Shown here piece by piece: positions 62,230-64,000 of a DNA stretch of 64,000 nucleotides. The notes under the pieces were generated by a model. The model saw only the letters and a list, made by a program, of their open reading frames with translations. It did not search any database and was not told the DNA's origin. The position numbers and the translations under genes are program-made. The first letter of the stretch is position 1, and every line of letters starts with the position of its first letter. This stretch comes from Burkholderia sp. OK233 (GTDB lineage: Bacteria > Pseudomonadota > Gammaproteobacteria > Burkholderiales > Burkholderiaceae), in NCBI RefSeq assembly GCF_900230185.1, contig NZ_OCSR01000001.1, positions 124,001 through 188,000 of the forward strand. The letters run 5' to 3'.

Positions 62230-63426
62230 CTAGAAAGCAGCAATGCTCGTGATCGCCCGACCGAGTATTAGCGCATGAACGTCGTGGGTTCCTTCGTACG
62301 TGTTCACGACTTCGAGATTGACGAGATGCCGGGCCACGCCGAATTCATCGCTGATGCCGTTGCCACCCATCATGTCGCGAGCCAACCTGGCGACGTCGAG
62401 CGCCTTGCCGCAGCTGTTGCGCTTCATGATCGAGGTAATCTCGACGGCCGCCGTACCTTCGTCTTTCATGCGGCCCAGACGCAGACAGCCCTGCAAACCG
62501 AGTGTGATATCGGTCATCATGTCAGCGAGTTTCTTCTGGATCAGCTGGTTGGCCGCAAGTGGCTTGCCGAACTGTTTGCGATCGAGCACATATTGACGCG
62601 CCCGCTGAAAACAGTCTTCCGCGGCGCCCAGTGCACCCCAAGCGATGCCATAACGGGCGGAGTTCAGGCAGGTGAACGGGCCCTTCAGGCCGCGCACATC
62701 CGGAAAGGCGTTTTCTTCAGGGCAAAACACTTCGTCCATCACGATCTCGCCGGTGATGCTGGCGCGCAGTCCGACCTTGCCGTGGATAGCCGGCGCAGAG
62801 AGTCCCTTCCAGCCTTTCTCCAGCACGAAGCCTCGAATGGCACCCTCGTCATCCTTTGCCCACACGACGAACACGTCGGCAATCGGGCTATTCGTGATCC
62901 ACATTTTCGCGCCGGTCAGGGAGTAGCCACCCGCGACCTTCTTCGCCCTGGTGATCATGCTGCCGGGGTCCGAACCGTGATTGGGCTCCGTCAGGCCGAA
63001 GCAACCGATCAATTCGCCGCTGGCCAGTCCGGGCAAATATTTCTGCTTCGAGGCCTCGTTGCCGAACGCGTTGATCGGCACCATCACGAGCGAGCTTTGC
63101 ACGCTCATCATCGAGCGGTAGCCGGAATCGACCGCCTCGACTTCGCGCGCCACAAGGCCGTAGCACACGTAGTTCATGTCTGCTCCGCCGTAGGCTGCGG
63201 GGATAGTAGAGCCTAGCAAGCCGAGTGCACCCATCTCGCGAAAAATCCCCGGGTCCGTCTGTTCATTGCGGAAGGCCTGCAATACGCGAGGCGCAAGCTG
63301 TTCCTGACAGTAGGCGCGGGTGGAATCGCGCACCATTCGTTCCTCTGCGTCCAGCTGTTCGTTGAGAAGCAGGGCATCTTCCCATTGGAATGCGACACGG
63401 TTGTGCTGTAAAGTCATGACAGACAT
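62230..63426 (-). CDS. gcdH: glutaryl-CoA dehydrogenase
   Basis: 398 residues of the acyl-CoA dehydrogenase family. [89 protein letters not shown] and the catalytic Glu in [25 protein letters not shown] match GcdH. The enzyme oxidises and decarboxylates glutaryl-CoA to crotonyl-CoA with FAD. It begins the gcdH-CoA-transferase operon and is divergent from a LysR gene across a 116-base gap. Confidence 0.95.
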   Translation of the reverse strand: MSVMTLQHNRVAFQWEDALLLNEQLDAEERMVRDSTRAYCQEQLAPRVLQAFRNEQTDPGIFREMGALGLLGSTIPAAYGGADMNYVCYGLVAREVEAVDSGYRSMMSVQSSLVMVPINAFGNEASKQKYLPGLASGELIGCFGLTEPNHGSDPGSMITRAKKVAGGYSLTGAKMWITNSPIADVFVVWAKDDEGAIRGFVLEKGWKGLSAPAIHGKVGLRASITGEIVMDEVFCPEENAFPDVRGLKGPFTCLNSARYGIAWGALGAAEDCFQRARQYVLDRKQFGKPLAANQLIQKKLADMMTDITLGLQGCLRLGRMKDEGTAAVEITSIMKRNSCGKALDVARLARDMMGGNGISDEFGVARHLVNLEVVNTYEGTHDVHALILGRAITSIAAF

Positions 63427-63542
63427 CTCTGCGGTAGCTGTGGATCAGGTAGGGTAAGCATTGGATAAGTTCTGTACAACCAATTTATATGCACTCACCT
63501 GTGCGAAGCTAGTACTCCGGACCACGGACATCGGTAGCATGC

Positions 63543-64000
63543 ATGCGACGAAAAATTCCTAGCACCACAGCACTCGCAATGTTCGAGTCTGCTGCCAACC
63601 ATCAGAGTTTCACCAAAGCAGCCGACGAACTCGCCGTCACGCAAAGCGCTGTGTGTCGTCAGATTGCGGCACTCGAAGATTTCCTTGGCGTCAGACTCTT
63701 CCGCCGCACTCAACGAGGTGTGTATCTGACAGAGGCTGGCCTGACGTATAGCCGTCAGGTCCGGCAACGGCTGGATGAAGTGGAGCGGGACACGTTGAAC
63801 CTGATGGCGAAGGAGGGCACGCGCGGTGCTCTTGAACTCGCGATAGTGCCGACGTTTGCCACCAAATGGTTGATGCCGCGTTTGCCGCTATTTGCAGCTT
63901 TGCATCCCGGGATAACGATCAACCTTTCTGCGCAGACGCGGCCATTCCTCTTTTCGGAGAGCGCTTTCGATGCGGCGATTCATCCTGGACGTTCGCCCTG
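63543..64000 (+). CDS. LysR-family regulator, probable GcdR (partial, 3' end outside window)
   Basis: The open frame runs off the window after 152 codons. RRKIPSTTALAMFESAANHQSFTKAADELAVTQSAVCRQIAALEDFLGVRLFRRTQRGVYLTEAG is a GcvA-type LysR helix-turn-helix, followed by the start of the effector domain (LELAIVPTFATKWLMPRLPLF). Divergent position next to gcdH is typical of the regulator that responds to glutarate. ATG 63543 fits the family start; a nearby ATG four bases upstream is out of frame. Confidence 0.92.
   Translation, partial: MRRKIPSTTALAMFESAANHQSFTKAADELAVTQSAVCRQIAALEDFLGVRLFRRTQRGVYLTEAGLTYSRQVRQRLDEVERDTLNLMAKEGTRGALELAIVPTFATKWLMPRLPLFAALHPGITINLSAQTRPFLFSESAFDAAIHPGRSP

Overview
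The window looks like an accessory-rich stretch of a Burkholderiaceae replicon, most likely Paraburkholderia, Caballeronia or Burkholderia (second chromosome or megaplasmid). This rests on the high-GC coding style, a polyhydroxybutyrate reductase and phasin pair, OmpC-type porins, DUF4148 and DUF3331 small proteins, a DctA carrier, many LysR regulators and IS66 elements. No rRNA, tRNA or CRISPR array was found.

Layout. (1) 0-8.1 kb: small hypothetical genes, the 5' part of a GlxA-type regulator, an Lrp regulator divergent from a small serine hydrolase, and a polyhydroxybutyrate block (phaB, phaP and a small conserved gene). (2) 8.5-14.9 kb: a tyrosine recombinase/coiled-coil pair of the TnpS-TnpT (Tn4651) kind, without a transposase, followed by a SET-domain protein, a TCCCG tandem repeat, a ParDE toxin-antitoxin pair and two large hypothetical proteins. 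(3) 15,051-26,799: a complete-bordered Tn3-family transposon of the Tn4651 type, with about 57-bp inverted ends and a TTTTA duplication. It carries tnpS and tnpT, a SWIM-SNF2 helicase as cargo, and a tnpA broken by an IS66 element and by a nonsense codon. (4) 26.8-36.5 kb: three overlapping small genes, then a Tn7-like operon (tnsA, tnsB, tnsC, tniQ) whose tnsB is split by a second IS66 element, then a third, long tyrosine recombinase. Repeated motifs lie just upstream of tnsA and recur in the opposite orientation at 47.56-47.68 kb, so a roughly 20-kb Tn7-like element is plausible. (5) 36.7-46.8 kb, inside those putative ends: a chemoreceptor and an operon for 2-pyrone-4,6-dicarboxylate/4-oxalomesaconate breakdown (ligI, dctA, porin, ligJ, ligK, a ModA-like protein) with a divergent LysR gene and an NAD-binding dehydrogenase. 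(6) 46.8-48.1 kb: gene debris, including LysR fragments and a 5'-truncated hydrolase. (7) 48.3-57.8 kb: a second aromatic-ring cleavage cluster (FAH hydrolase, cupin, enolase-like protein, FMN reductase, extradiol dioxygenase, CMD-family protein, MDR dehydrogenase, cytochrome b561, porin), with a repeated GCTAACGTTAGC palindrome that looks like a shared operator. (8) 58-64 kb: an IS6 remnant, a DUF4148 protein, LysR, DUF3331, and the glutaryl-CoA dehydrogenase/CoA-transferase/LysR group.

How the parts work together. Mobile elements have been stacked and nested here: one Tn3-type transposon, one probable Tn7-like transposon and two IS66 insertions with clean 8-bp duplications. Both main transposases (tnpA, tnsB) are now interrupted, so the elements are probably fixed unless helped in trans. 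The metabolic cargo would feed lignin-derived dicarboxylates and another catechol-like compound into pyruvate, oxaloacetate and related central intermediates. Family assignments come from reading motifs by eye, not from database searches.
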